Below, piece after piece: positions 13,328-25,170 of a stretch of DNA of 64,000 bases. The notes beneath the pieces were generated by a model. That model worked only from the letters and a program-made list of their open reading frames with translations, was not told where the DNA came from and did not search any database. This stretch comes from Trametopsis cervina (taxonomy: Eukaryota > Basidiomycota > Agaricomycetes > Polyporales > Irpicaceae). The stretch lies in contig MU278348.1 in the NCBI GenBank assembly GCA_022385755.1, forward strand, positions 1,027,035-1,091,034, given 5' to 3'. The translations under genes were made by a program, and so were the position numbers. Position 1 is the stretch's first letter. Each line of letters starts with the position of its first letter.

Positions 13328-15581
13328 ATGGATCCTGGATTCTCAGTAGACGAAGTACGCACTCTGTGTGCCCTTCTATGCTCTAAAGCTGGCTAATATG
13401 GCGTATCTGTGCACAAACAGATTGCACCGATTGCTATCCTTATGGATGAGCTCCGTGCAGAAGACGTGCAACTGCGTCTCAATGCTATTCATCGTATCTC
13501 CACCATTGCCCTTGCCCTCGGACCGGATCGTGCCAGAGAGGAGCTTATACCCTTTCTGCAAGACTCTGTCGACGATGAGGACGAAGTACTGCTTGCCCTT
13601 TCCGAGGAGCTGGGCAGAAACTTTGAAGAGTACCTTGGGGGGCCCGAACATGCGCATTTGTTGCTCGGGCCGCTAGAGAACCTCTCGGCTGTAGAGGAAA
13701 CCTTGGTTAGGGACAAGGTTCGTCTATCACACGACTCTCACAGCTCCCTAAGAAAACGTACTACGCGTGCTCTTTGGGTTGGCTACGTCGCAGGGCTAAT
13801 CGCTATGTACATAGGCTGCCGAGTCTATCACCAAGGTGGCCGCCGTTCTCAATCAAGCCCAAATTGAACAATTCTACATTCCCCTGCTCCAAAGGCTGTC
13901 CCGGGGCGAATGGTTTACCTCGCGTACGTCGGCGTGTGCCCTCTATGCACCTGTCTACGACAAGGTAGGAGAGCCCGTACAAGAGGAACTTCGCAGAGGT
14001 TTTGGTGCGCTCGGTTCCGATGACACGCCCATGGTCCGTCGCGCCGCGGCCAAATGGCTCGGAGTACGTATACTTTATTTACTCCATTGATCTCTATGCT
14101 GAAGCGTTGGACCGTGTAGTCATTCGTTAAGAAGCTGGCAAAACAGCACGTGCTCACCGACGGTCTCGCTATCTACCGACGACTCCAGGGAGATGATCAA
14201 GACTCTGTGCGACTACTCACTGTCGAGGACCTCATTGCGATTGCACAGCAGCTTACACCGGCGGAGGTAAAAGACCAGCTACTGAAGCAGATCCGGCAAT
14301 CCGTCACGGACAAGAGCTGGAGGGTTCGCTACATGGCATCTTCCCACTTCAATGAGGTACGGCGCTTCCGCGGGGTATGCTGGGAACCAACGGCTAATAC
14401 ATATATACTGGACAGCTCGCGGAGTCCGTTGGTCAAGAGCTCGTTAGAGACGAACTCATTGGTCATTACGTTTTCCTCCTGAAAGACAACGAGGCGGAGG
14501 TCCGTACGGCCGCGGCTGGACAAATTCCAGGTGCGTGTCCGAAATGTATCAAAATCCAATGGATGGCTAAGTCCATTTTCCAGGGTTCTCGAAGTTGCTG
14601 GACAAGGAAGTGATTTTGCTCAAAATCGTTCCATGCGTGCGAGACTTGTGCCAGGATACCTCTCAACACGTTCGCGCCGCTGTGGCGAACCAAATTGCTG
14701 GCTTGGCACCCCTCTTGGGGAAGGATGCTACCATTGAGCATTTGCTCCCGCTGTTCTTACACCTGTTGAAGGATGAATTCCCCGAAGTCCGTCTCAACAT
14801 CATCAGTAAGCTCGAAACCGTGAATCAAGGTGACGCATGCTACTCTTCCCGTGCCGGGACATCACACTGATGGGCGTTTCATGATGATAGTCATTGGTAT
14901 TGAGCTCCTGTCAGAAAGCCTACTCCCCGCCATCATGGAATTGGCGGAGGACAAGTCGTGGCGTGTACGTCAGGCTATCATCGAATACATCCCTCTACTC
15001 GCAACACAACTAGGCAAACCCTTCTTCGATGAACAGCTTGGCAACCTCTGCATGTCGTGGCTGGGAGACAATGTCTACAGCATACGGGAAGCTGCTACTG
15101 TTAATTTGAAGAAGTTGACAGAAGTGTTCGGAGTGGACTGGGCCAAGGTCCAGATCGTGCCCAAGGTCGTCGGCATGGGTCAGCACCCTACGTATCTCTT
15201 CCGCATGACAACTGTGCAGGCCATCACCGTAGGTTATTTCCCGGTCTTGAGATGATGGCAATGCATAGCTGATCGATTGTGTTGAAGACCATCGCACCCT
15301 CGTTGACTCTTGATATCATCAGCAATGACATCCTCGACACCCTTCTTCAGCTCGGGCAAGATCCTATCCCCAACATTCGTTTCAATGTTGCCAAGTCTCT
15401 CGAGGTGCTCGCTGCGACGTTTGGGAACACCGCCGAGGGCAAGCAGCTTGTGCGACAGAAGGTCGTCCCGATCCTAGAGGCCCAGAAAAACGATCAGGAC
15501 GCGGATGTGCGGTACTTTGCTGCAAAAGCCCTCCAGCAAGTCCGAGCCATTGAGTCTGCAGGTACGACGGCTTCGTATTGA
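13328..15581 (+). CDS. TPD3: protein phosphatase 2A scaffold subunit A (PR65/Tpd3)
   Basis: Eight exons: 13328-13354, 13421-13717, 13815-14063, 14120-14356, 14416-14530, 14584-14829, 14891-15228, 15288-15581, for 600 residues. The whole protein is tandem HEAT repeats of about 39 residues with the typical D-x-x-x-x-V-R turns: [135 protein letters not shown] and [28 protein letters not shown] and [23 protein letters not shown] regions match PR65. It holds the PP2A catalytic and B subunits together. The first coding exon is just nine codons. Confidence 0.97.
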
Positions 15582-16824
15582 TGAACTGTCCAACACATGG
15601 AACTAATTGATGATCATCGCTGGGACGCAATGTGTTTCGTGATTCCACAGCTTGATAGGTAGAGATAACGTGTCTGTTCTGACATTCTGTGCGGCGTGAC
15701 CTGGTGGTGCGGGAGTGCCCGCTGCTCTTTCCTTTTTTCCATGTTCCTGTCGACCCGCCAGCCAACGATTTGATGAAGCGTACGAACGAACGTGAAGCCT
15801 TGATGGCGCATGTAGTATAGATCCGTAGGATGCAATCGAAAACCCTCCAGGGATATTTCTCCATCTGTGGTGCGCAAATCAAGCGTACGCTTCTGCCGTT
15901 AACCTTGCGAGTTCGCCGTGTTTGGCGGGAGCGGAAAGTGCAGGAAGGCTCGGACTTGTGTAGCCGTGCGAGAACGTCTGTAGGAGATGGTTTGTCAAGG
16001 TATCTGGTCAACATCCGCCTCTGCAAGCGACGGTCACGGGAACCTAGGCGACAGGGCTAATGAATTCAATGCCATTGAACGCGGTCGATTCTGGAATTCC
16101 CGGGTGTACCTTGGACCGTAAGATGGTGAGGTTGCCAGTGCCCGACCGCGACAGATACTCTGTGGGTATGCTCAAGCAGCGAGCTGTGCACCTTGCAGGT
16201 GGGGTACTCCAGTCGTAGCGTGAATACCCCGCACTGCCTATGCATGGGCGCGGCTTGATATTGTCTCAGGCGGGATAAACGCCGGGAGCTGGGCCAGGCG
16301 CACCGATCTCGAAATTCCGATCAGGTCCGATAGCGCCCGTTTAGGCAAGGGACGTCAAACGCCCCCCCTCGAGCGCACACTCACCGCTTGACGCTAACAA
16401 CGGCCGCAGTCTGCATCCCCGACACGCTCAACGCTGCTGCCAGAATGTCATGGGCCACCTGCGACGACACAATGTCATTGTTGCTTTGGGCCTGCGTAAG
16501 AAGGCTGATACTTGTCTTTAGACAAGGTGCATGTGTGAAGAGATCAATTGTTTCAATTGGACAATTACAAGGCGTGTCGCCTACATGGTAACGTACTTAC
16601 AGTATCATCTTGTTCAGAATACCGCTCATCAAAGATTCCTCGGACCCAATCATCATAGTCGGAAGTCAGTTGCTGAACAAATCGGCCCGTCGATCTCAAT
16701 GCTCACATCCTTATAACGGACGCTCCCACCGTCCTCATACACAAAACTCTTTCTTTCCCTCTCCGGTTCCGGGTGTCTGTCCGTTGTCGCTGTTGTCTTT
16801 CTTTTTCACCAACTGTCGTTAATC
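15582..16824. other. intergenic: PP2A-A 3' end and PriA-like promoter
   Basis: No conserved coding in either strand. Near the right end a TATA-like TTATAACGG (about 16711) is followed by a C/T-rich leader (16735-16820) just before the PriA-like start codon, which reads as its core promoter. 16060-16390 is GC-rich with no visible structure. Confidence 0.5.
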
Positions 16825-18395
16825 ATGGCTCGTCTTGGGAGCATCGTGCTCCTCGTCGCTGCGGCTCTGCCGCTGGCTTTCGCCACGAACTGTAAGAGTG
16901 GGGAATTCTAGTGAGTTGTATTAGTTGTAGTGTGCGCGTCTGCTCATTCTGTGATTCTAGTTTCCAAGCGAAGTCGCTTTGTCTCCCCGAGGGTGGTCAG
17001 TCGAACCCGCCGAGCCCACCGTCGGGCAAGTCTTGCCCTACCGAAGGCTGGCAGTACCACACAGGTGCAGAGTGCTGTGTTCCTACCACCCCACAGCCGT
17101 CAAACCCTCCCCCTCCGGCGTGCAAGTCTGACTGCAGCTGGGACTCGAAGAACTATTGGTGCACACCGAACCAACCTCGAGGCCCTGCCTCTCCATCCCC
17201 TCCCCCTCCGCCTCCCGCTACCACGCATAGCCCCCTCCCTCCTCCTCCTGCTACTACCCATAGCCCTCTTCCTCCTCCTCCTGCTACTACGCATAGTCCT
17301 CTCCCTCCCCCTCCCGCCAGTACACATAGCCCTCTTCCTCCTCCTCCTGCTACCACGTATACTCCTTCTCAACCCACCTGCGGCTCGAACGACTTCTTGT
17401 AAGCATCGGTTTCCGAACGATGCTGACATCGTACTAATATTTATCTCTAGCTTCGATAAGGGTAACTGCTGCCTGCCCCACGGTGGTGTGCCGAACCCGC
17501 CCCAGCCGCCCCCGAACCACGAGTGCCCTGATGGTTGGTACTGGAAGAGCGATTTGGGTCACTGCGCGCCCAACCATCCCCAGACGCCATCCAGTCCCCC
17601 GCCGTCTTGCAAGCCGACCTGCAGCTGGAGCTCATCTGACTATTGGTGTACCCCCAACCCGCCTGCTTCTCCACCGCCATCGAAGCCGACGTCACCCGCA
17701 ACGACCACGAAGCCCGCTCCGCCTGCTCAGAGTTCGTCTAGCTGTAGCTCTTCTGATTTCTGGTACGTTCTCTCCAACCTTTCAAGTTTGGCGCCGCTGA
17801 TTTTTGTGCGTGGTGTAGGTTCCCGCAGATTGGATGCTGCCCCCACGGTGGTGTACCCAACCCGCCCACTCCTCCCGGCGGTGTTAGCTGCCCTACGAAC
17901 GGTTGGTACTGGCACCAGCAGAGCGGCAAGTGTGCTCCCAACCACCCCCAGCCACCCCCTCCTCAGTGCAAGCCTGGCTGCGGATGGAACCCCGACCAAC
18001 TGCACTGCAGCCCTCCCACGCCTCCGTCGATTCCTCCCCCGAAGCCCTCAGGCGGCTACCACAAGCGTCACATGAAGGCTCGCACAATGACGTTGTGCCC
18101 TACTGGCCTTCAGGCTTGCCCGCTCCCTGGTCTGATGCTGTCCTCCGGCGACTATGACTGCGTTGACCCTGTCAACGACTTGAACTCTTGTGGCGGTTGC
18201 TCGTCTACGGGCGAAGGTCAGGACTGCTCTGCCATCGAAGGTGTCTGGAACGTGGGTTGCGTCCGTGGACAGTGCAAGGGTACGTGTTCGTTCATTCTCT
18301 GATATTCATGCTGTTCTGATTCTCTGTATACAGTCGACACTTGCACCGATGGATACACGGTGTCTGTTGACGGCAAGTCCTGCAGGAAGCTGTGA
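16825..18395 (+). CDS. priA: PriA-like secreted protein with cysteine/proline-rich modules
   Basis: Five exons: 16825-16910, 16961-17398, 17451-17762, 17819-18279, 18334-18395, for 452 residues. Residues 1-21 (MARLGSIVLLVAAALPLAFA) are a signal peptide. Three tandem modules follow, each of the form C-L/C-P-x-GG-x-x-NPP ... CP-x-x-GWxW/Y ... C-x-P ... C-K-x-x-CxW ... W/HC-x-P, joined by proline-rich linkers; one linker is a 33-base tandem repeat (separate entry). The C-terminal 100 residues (CPTGLQACPLPG, GDYDCVDPVNDLNSCGGC, GQDCSAIEGVWNVGC, CTDGYTVSVDGKSC) match the cysteine-rich domain of Lentinula PriA, expressed in fruiting primordia. The function is unknown; a cell-wall or surface role is inferred. 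Introns fall at module borders, consistent with module duplication. Confidence 0.88.
17214..17345 (+). repeat. 33-base tandem repeat coding Pro-rich linker
   Basis: Four consecutive 33-base units (starting at 17214, 17247, 17280 and 17313), then a partial fifth, encode PATTHSPLPPP with minor changes (one unit has AST). The reading frame is kept. The array lies in the linker of the first cysteine module of the PriA-like protein, and copy number is likely to vary between strains. Confidence 0.9.
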
Positions 18396-19405
18396 TCTTC
18401 GCATCAAGCAAGCGCACCGTACGACACTACAGAAAATCACGTTGCTCATCGGAGCTTTATCTATTTTGAGAGGGAAATCGGAGAACATTCACAATCGTTT
18501 CATCATCACCTTCGTTGGACACTTACCTGGATCATCGGCTAGATACACTCCAGGACTACTGCTACTTTATATATTATTGCTACGCCGAACACTACTTCAC
18601 TATTCTACGGACTATAGCACGAGGCTTCTTCGCGTAACATTGGGTTCTTGCTTCAATCGCTATGGGCGATGTTGAATGTGTTTTGGATTGGACGACAGAT
18701 GTTTGCCTTAGTTGCTACTCTCAGCCTGGACGTACTCCTATCATTTACGATGCCAATGTTTCACTTGGCAAACTGAATGCGGCGCCGCTGTTCCTTTGCT
18801 CACACCGAGGTGCCCGAGAACGGTTGTTGGGGGCGCTGTTGTCGAGCCCCCATTCAAATCTTGACCACGGCTGGTCGGAATATGAGACTTGTTCTCGGTG
18901 AGTTCGCTAGGGAATCTCAGAGCATTTCGCTATCACATTCCTTTCGGGCTTTCTGACGTTTCTTTCTCGACAAGTCTAATGGGGACAGTACCAGACGTGA
19001 ATCCCTTTCCATAAACTTGACTCAGGATGCCTTGTCATTACACAATTCTGCAGAGCGCGACGAAGTGATTCTCTATGTGCCCGGGTATGGTTTGGTCCTT
19101 GTAGCGGCGCGACGCGCGGAGTGACACGTGAGTTAGCGCGTCCTCCGCGGGGACCAATGAGAAGCGAGCATTCTAAGGTTGAATGTCCGCTCCTCTTCTG
19201 TGCTTCTTTCGTATAAGAACGAAGCCAGAGCTTCAACCTGAGACTGTCGCACCTCTTCCTCCAACCACCGCCCCCTTCTTTGTTGTTGCGGCCAGCCAGC
19301 CTATTCCCTTCTCTACTCTACACCTGCTTAATTCTTGTTCTTCGCGCTAGTCGCCTCAATTCTAGTACCCCGTCAAGACTTCAAGTTCAAGTTCAATCCC
19401 AAGCC
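18396..19405. other. intergenic region with a probable core promoter
   Basis: The left part is the 3' UTR of the PriA-like gene. At 19212 there is a clean TATAA (GTATAAGAAC), followed by a C/T-rich leader (19240-19330) leading to the next gene at 19406. No coding seen. Confidence 0.5.
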
Positions 19406-20284
19406 ATGCAGTCACCTATCCGCGTCCTGTTTCTCGGTCTCAACCTGGTGGTCTTCGCCCTTCTGGTCATCGTCGGTACTCCTGCTGCTGTTACACCTGC
19501 CATCGCCGCCCCTCTCGCCTTGGTATCTCGTACAGATTATGCCTCTCGGTCTCATGAAGATACTTCGCCACCAGCTGTCTTGGTCAAGCACGTAACCTCT
19601 GCTGACGTCGCGAAGAGAGATGGTCGTCATGAAATGCGCTCGGACGGAGCCGACAGCGTTCGTTCTCGCGACATCAACACGGTTCTCGGAGACGTCAACA
19701 TCCTCAACAACTACTACGAGCAGATGAGCCAACATGCTGCCAACTTCCGTATGTCCATTTCTGTCGCATATATACGTGTACTGATCCCATATGAAAGGCC
19801 AACTGCACCAAACACCCGCCTCGAGCAGGTCAGCGGACTTCGACACTCAAAGCGCCGACGAGGTCTCTGCTTTCAGTTCCAACCTCAACGGATTCCAGGA
19901 TATTCTGGCGCAGCTCGCTGCCGACAAGGGTCTCGCAAACTACGATCGATCCGATGACCTTGAGACACTGTTGAAGGATCTGGTTAACGCCGTCAAGTAC
20001 CTTCTATCCGACGTAACCCAGATGGTGTACGAGCTTCCAGCTGTTGGAGGCACTCTTGGTCCAAGTATGTGTCTGCCTCTTTTAGCTTGTGATACCGGCT
20101 GCTCACTATGCAACCAGTTGTCTATGACATCAAGTGCCTTTTGGACGAAACATTAGACGCTGTCGAGAATCTTACCGACGGGATCATCAATGCTATCGAA
20201 CCATTACTCAAGGGATTAATCAGCGATGCCTCGAAAACAGCCTGCGGCTCAGGCATCGCGATAATTGGCTTCTGCATTATATGA
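19406..20284 (+). CDS. small secreted or membrane-anchored protein of unknown family
   Basis: Three exons: 19406-19748, 19798-20064, 20118-20284, for 258 residues. The N-terminus (MQSPIRVLFLGLNLVVFALL...) is a long hydrophobic stretch to about residue 40, either a signal peptide or a signal anchor. An in-frame ATG at 19280 exists but would bury the signal in leader sequence. The middle has RSRDINTVLGDVNILNNYYEQM and a helix-rich segment (FSSNLNGFQDILAQLAADKG, DLETLLKDLVNAVKYLLSDVTQMVYELP). The C-terminal part has two cysteines, IKCLLDET and TACGSGIAIIGFCII. I do not recognise the family; the alternation of amphipathic helices resembles basidiomycete lineage-specific secreted proteins. No function is assigned. 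Confidence 0.75.
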
Positions 20285-20589
20285 AGACGGAGACTGGGGT
20301 TCAATTCGAGAGTATGAGATTAAAATGAAGCGCGTGTGCATGGATACCCTTCGCCTCTTGACCATGTACTTTTGTTGGGCTATCAGCGACTACGAGGCCG
20401 GTCCTTATACTTGTATGGAGCCTCCTTTGTGTATTTTGTTTCGCTTCGCATGCATTACTATCCTACAACCTATCGTTTATATGACTGTCCGAGACTCTGC
20501 CCTAAGTAACGACGATGACCACGCGTTGAGACAAACGGTGCGCTTGTGTTGAACATCAGATTCAAAACTACGACAAAAACAAACGCATT

Positions 20590-20660
20590 TGCATTAAGAG
20601 GGAATCGAACCCCCGGCGGGTCGATGGCAACGACCCAGGTTACCACTACCCCATTAATGC
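20590..20660 (-). tRNA. tRNA-Gly (anticodon GCC)
   Basis: The 71-base minus-strand sequence folds as a cloverleaf: acceptor GCATTAA/TTAATGC with discriminator A (20590), a D arm with GGT...ACC, an anticodon arm GGTCG-TTGCCAT-CGACC with anticodon GCC (20628-20626), and a T arm GGGGG-TTCGATT-CCCTC with B box GGTTCGATTCC. There is no intron. A T-rich run (TTTGTTTTTG) just downstream can terminate Pol III. It lies alone between two protein genes. Confidence 0.93.
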
Positions 20661-20814
20661 GTGAGGTAAATAGGCTTAAACAAGCATCATATAGCACATG
20701 TGCTGCGCCAGACAATGTAGCCTGCTACATGGACATCGAGCAGTGAGAACAGATGCTGCAGCCACGTCCAAAGCGATAGTATGTGTATAATACAATTTCA
20801 CGACAAATGTCGGA

Positions 20815-21613
20815 TTATTCCTCAGATACCCAGCGGTCAGCGATTGGACCTATCCCAGGCAGGAAAACCCGTGTCAGACCATAACGGGCTGCACCAGCGT
20901 ATGCTTGCCACCTATAACGATGGTTAGATGTGGGATGGGCGGACGAGAGCTTAACTGGATAACATACGCCAGGTAGAGTAACGACCCGAGGAGTAGAAGC
21001 GTGAGTGATGTTTTTACAACGGAATTGGTGAATATTAGTCCTAGTAATATGCGTATAATGAGGAGAGGTGTTGATAACAGTGCAGATTGATATCCTAGGA
21101 TTCTGTGTTCAGCTCATTGTCTCAGGCGGTCATGTCATTCATACCATGAAATCGGACATAATCATTATGTGTTTCGAGTATCAAGATGAGCAAGGCTGGT
21201 GAAGGCAACGGGTCATCAGTCAGAAGACCAGCTTGAGCATGTTCTCGGGCGTACCAGAGAATGGCCCCAGAATATATGCAAATGCAGCGAGCATGTCTAC
21301 TCTGAAGCCGTAACGGGTCTCCCATGCACTGTCTCCTTCTGCTGCTTCTACATTCTCCACTGCACCGGCACCACCGGCCTGCGATGTATTGAAGGTGGGC
21401 ACGCCACCAGATTGATACGAAATCACGTTCTGTGACGGAAACCAAGCTCTCTGCGTCGACGGACGCGCTGGAGGTGCGGCTGCAGCTGCATGAAGTGCTT
21501 CATCTGGCGGCGGGGTCTGCAAAGAGCGGACCGACTCAGTCTCTGCACAGGTGCAATCATACCGTTCCACTCACATAAGGAGCAAATGAGGACGCAAATT
21601 TGGCGTGGCTCAT
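20815..21613 (-). CDS. small multi-helix membrane protein, DUF4870/UPF0132-like
   Basis: Five exons: 21613-21575, 21540-21255, 21195-21145, 21094-20968, 20911-20815, for 199 residues. The N-terminal half (MSHAKFASSFAPY...) is soluble and Ala/Pro-rich. From about residue 95, SAWETRYGFRVDMLAAFAYILGPFSALLILILETHNDYVRFHGYQSALL shows the helix-ETxNxYVRFHxxQS-helix pattern of the Tic20-like DUF4870/UPF0132 membrane family. Two further hydrophobic segments follow (PLLIIRILLGLIF and [13 protein letters not shown]), and the tail ends LPGIGPIADRWVSEE. Molecular function is unknown. Exon 2 uses an acceptor ending at 21541 (AGAG); the AG two bases earlier would put the exon out of frame. Confidence 0.75.
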
Positions 21614-21887
21614 GGTATAGCTTCGTGGGTGGAAGCAGCTCAAATAAATACGTCGCCGAATGAAGAGGCCTAGTCAAGTCGTCTGGCCTGTACAGTAGTC
21701 GAAACGCAGCAGTGAATGTCGGAGCGAACGAGTAGACGCGCATTCATGGATGAGCAGTTGCGCGTCTATCGGGGGATTGGCTCCAAACTTGTCCAAATAG
21801 GTGCTCGGCATTTGCCATAGTCAGCATCGCACCGAGGCGCAGTAGGCGACGACCAAGGCAAAATCGACAGCGGCGAACCCATCAACC

Positions 21888-22610
21888 ATGGTCAGTCTCA
21901 ATTTCGTCGAACGAATCGCTGCGTGTAGTCTGTGTGTTCGAACGGAGCCGTTGGATCGGCTATGAAGGCGTTGGAAACGATGGATGGAGGCTGGATGGAC
22001 ACACGCCGGACTGGATGTACCGCTGCTCACGCGGCCAAAGTTTGCACATCGTACTGACTGCGTTCTCTCCGTTTGTCCCACTAGGCCGACTCAGCACCCC
22101 CCGTAACCATCCGGACCCGCAAGTTCATCACCAACCGACTCCTCGCCCGCCGTCAATTCGTCGTGGACATCCTCCACCCGCAACGGGCCAATGTCTCCAA
22201 ATCTGAGCTCTCGGAGAAGATTGCCTCTATCTACAAGTCCGAGAAGGACCGAGTAGTCACGTTCGGTCTCAAGACACACTTTGGTGGAGGACGAACAACA
22301 GGCTTCGCCCTGATCTACGATGATGAGACTTCGCAGCGCAAGTTCGAGCCCAAGTACAGATTGATCCGAGTACGTGTTCTTGTCCCTATGGTCTTCATAT
22401 CTGCATCTTACATGGTCTGCCTATTAGTCCGGTCTTGCTACACCCCCACCGAAGACCAACCGTAAGCTACGGAAGGAGCGTAAGAACCGTGCGAAGAAGG
22501 TGTGTACCTGCCCTCTTCTCCGATTTCGCTATTTTATTGACCTCCTACACCTCCAGGTTCGTGGCACGAAAAAGAGCAAGGCTGCCGAGCCCCCGAAGAA
22601 GGGCAAGTAA
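21888..22610 (+). CDS. RPS24: 40S ribosomal protein eS24
   Basis: Four coding exons: 21888-21890, 22085-22369, 22428-22499, 22557-22610, for 137 residues. The first coding exon is the ATG alone, followed directly by a 194-base intron, and the protein resumes with [16 protein letters not shown]. Diagnostic eS24 blocks are [55 protein letters not shown] and [14 protein letters not shown]. It is a small-subunit protein. The isolated start codon is explained by the absence of another in-frame ATG near exon 2 and by the perfect ATG|GTCAGT donor. Codon bias is strong, as in EF-1alpha. Confidence 0.96.
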
Positions 22611-23155
22611 CGGTTACGCGCCGTCTGTCTATTTGGAGTGGGGTTTACGTTCGTCATCTGTCGCTTTGCATCACCATCACCAGCAAAAGCTGTCATGCAG
22701 CTGTATCTTATCCGTATGCCCGCTCTCTTTTATTGTCTTTGCTCATGAATTCTATGCGCATGCGGAAACGATGATCCCACTCCTACGTCTGGTTAACGAT
22801 ATGTCGGTACCTCGTCGTGTTGCGATTCCGTTGTGCACATGTTCCAACACACGCGAGTAGGATTTAAACTGTCCGGGCTATGACTATCAAGATCCCTCGG
22901 AGTTATCAGCATGAGATACTCACATCAACCGACATAAACACTTCTAACTGGTACTCGATGCATTGTGATTGTGAATTGTCATGAGATATGATCAAGCCTC
23001 ACGGAGATAAGTGTTGCTGCTGTGAGCAGGGTGGTATGTACATCTCCTAGTAGTAATCATGTCCCAGGCATCGCCATGATACCTTCGCAATCATGTCTCG
23101 GACCATGTCTTCCAGATATGCCTAAAATAACGGCAACATGTTCCCAAGCGATGCT
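22611..23155. other. convergent intergenic region
   Basis: 3' UTRs of eS24 (+) and Gpi2 (-). No gene, repeat or RNA is recognisable. Confidence 0.6.
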
Positions 23156-24377
23156 CTATGTGCGGACAGCGCGACCGCTTCGACGGGCACGGAGCGTGTG
23201 CACATCAATATTGACTCTTGGAACCGCAGGGTCCCATGTTCCCCGGATTTCGCTAGAGCGCAGATTATTAGTATGATGTTGTAGATCTGCAGGAACTGGC
23301 AGTACTTTTTGAACCTTTGCGCCCACATCAGAATTCCCGGGGCGACGAACGTGGTGAAGATGAAGACGGTACTGTATAGAGAAGCGATGGCGGATGATAC
23401 CAAGGAAGTCCAGTATAGTGAGAGTCCAACGAGCAAGGAGGTTATGATCACCTGGATCCCGGTTGGCACCGTCTGATGAGCTCGGTCAGGGGTATGCACA
23501 AGACCTAGCGGCTGGTGTCAGGCTTACCTGAAGCCGACGGCGCAATGTGGGGAAAAGTGCGAAGGACTGAATGGAGAACAACACAAGCGCAAAGACAGAG
23601 ATGTCATCGACCAATCGCGAAGCCAAGACGACGGAAGATGCTATTGCCCCATTCGTAGACAATACAGAAGAAAACCTGACATGACATACTTCGCCGTCAG
23701 TGTTTCGGGCACCTCCTGGGCAGAGGTAGTTTGCTCACCTCTCGTGGGCATGTGAGAACATGGTTAGCGGGCTGTAGTCAGCCAGTAACACATTAAGAAT
23801 GAATAGAGCGGCAGACAGTGCCCATATCGAGTCTGAAGACCTTGCGGCTGTCAGAGACCGCAGTACAGGCGAGAGGGCCAACAAGCCCAGAAAAACTAGG
23901 ATGGACGACTTGACGGCCTTGGCGACTGCTTGACAGTTAGCGCATCACCTAGAGAACGCGGACTAGGGCACGAACAATCCGCTAAGCGAGACCCTTGTTC
24001 TCGGGGCCAGTGCAGAAGTTCCCAAAGGGAGTATCCGCCGATGAACGAGAAGATAGACCCCCAGACAAGAAGGCGAGGGTCCAGCGAACGTTCTTTCAGC
24101 CTGACAAAAGTGGTCAGGAACAGGAAGATCACGGCCAGGTGTTGACTGATTGCGCATGACGAAGACACGAGTGACCAGTAGGTGTACGGTCTGAAATTAG
24201 CTGAGAAGTACAAGTCGCAGTCAGTACCGCGTATAAAGCTCTACGAGCCGTTCAAGACCTACGATTGGTGCGTAAGTTTGCGAGAAATGATCCTGGCACA
24301 TAGTTATCAGGGTAAGGCCTCTTCTTCCACATAACCCGTTCCCATTCGTGGTCCCATTCCCCTATGGTCTTTGACAT
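23156..24377 (-). CDS. GPI2: GPI-GlcNAc transferase subunit Gpi2 (PIG-C)
   Basis: Six exons: 24377-24263, 24200-about 23976, about 23928-23739, 23675-23528, 23472-23306, 23252-23156, about 313 residues. The start MSKTIGEWDHEWERVMWKK then RPYPDNYVPGSFLANLRTN and PNFRPYTYWSLV match PIG-C/Gpi2. Several hydrophobic helices follow (AISQHLAVIFLFLTTF, LLVWGSIFSFIGGYSLWELL, LALSPVLRSL, IWALSAALFILNVLLADYSPL, FSSVLSTNGAIASSVVLASRL, IITSLLVGLSLYW), and the tail has QRFKN|EIRGTWDPAVP. Gpi2 is a polytopic ER subunit of the complex making GlcNAc-PI, the first step of GPI anchors. The exon 2/3 junction is uncertain: the donor at 23975 with an acceptor near 23926-23929 keeps frame, but gives an intron of only about 47-50 bases. 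Confidence 0.92.
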
Positions 24378-25170
24378 GAAAAGGGACAAGCATGCATGCA
24401 CGAGTAGTGGATTCGGAGATGGAAGAGCTGCACAACTTGCCTGCGGGTGCGAAGCGCCCATTAATACCGGCGGCACTTTGGCGTGAAGCATGAGATGACA
24501 TACGATATGAGCTGCAGGCAATTTGCTGAGTTAGTACTCTCATGGCTGACAGATTCTTAGATTTAAGTTTGAAGTGCGGTTTTATCGATGGCTTCCAATG
24601 AATAGATTTAAAGCTCAGAAATATTATTGGGTTCTTTCGCAAGCTCCTAAACCTTGCATGAGTACGAACACCCTGTGCCTCGTTCATAGCAACGCTTCGC
24701 CAGATGACAGCATGCTATAGAGCTAGCATCTTGGACAATGCACTCACGGCTGGCGCAGGAAGTCAGCCGGCCGCAACGGAGACGTGACGGCAGCACCCTT
24801 CGGTGGCAGCGACCCTCAGTGAAGGAACATGCACAGCTCAATTTCTCGCGGCGTGGTGATAAATTGCCAATGTGATAAGGACGTATGGTAAACCGAGTCC
24901 CTCTTCCAGGATTACTTCTTCCCAGGAGAGCCCTGTGACTTTGGAGATCGCGAGAGTTGAAACATATGAGCTGCCTCGAGTTGCGCTCTAATGCAGCAGG
25001 ATGCCGGCACAAGGCTCTCCATTGAATGTACGATAGGACTTCCTATAGGTTGTGTGCTCGCCTTGCAGCGAGGTAGAGATGTTTACCCCGAGGGCGCGAA
25101 CGCTAACGAAGAGCATCCTCCCATCGCCCGCACCGTCTGGCCTATCGCAGCGTGCCCGAAGATCTCGCAA
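24378..25170. other. intergenic: Gpi2 upstream region
   Basis: Sits between the Gpi2 start and the SVIP-like stop, both on minus. It should hold the Gpi2 promoter and the SVIP-like 3' UTR. The open frames on both strands show no family resemblance. Confidence 0.5.

Noticed and set aside
17100..17429. Arg/Gly-rich minus-strand frame opposite the PriA-like linker
   Set aside because: It mirrors the C/T-rich proline repeats and has no start context or conservation.
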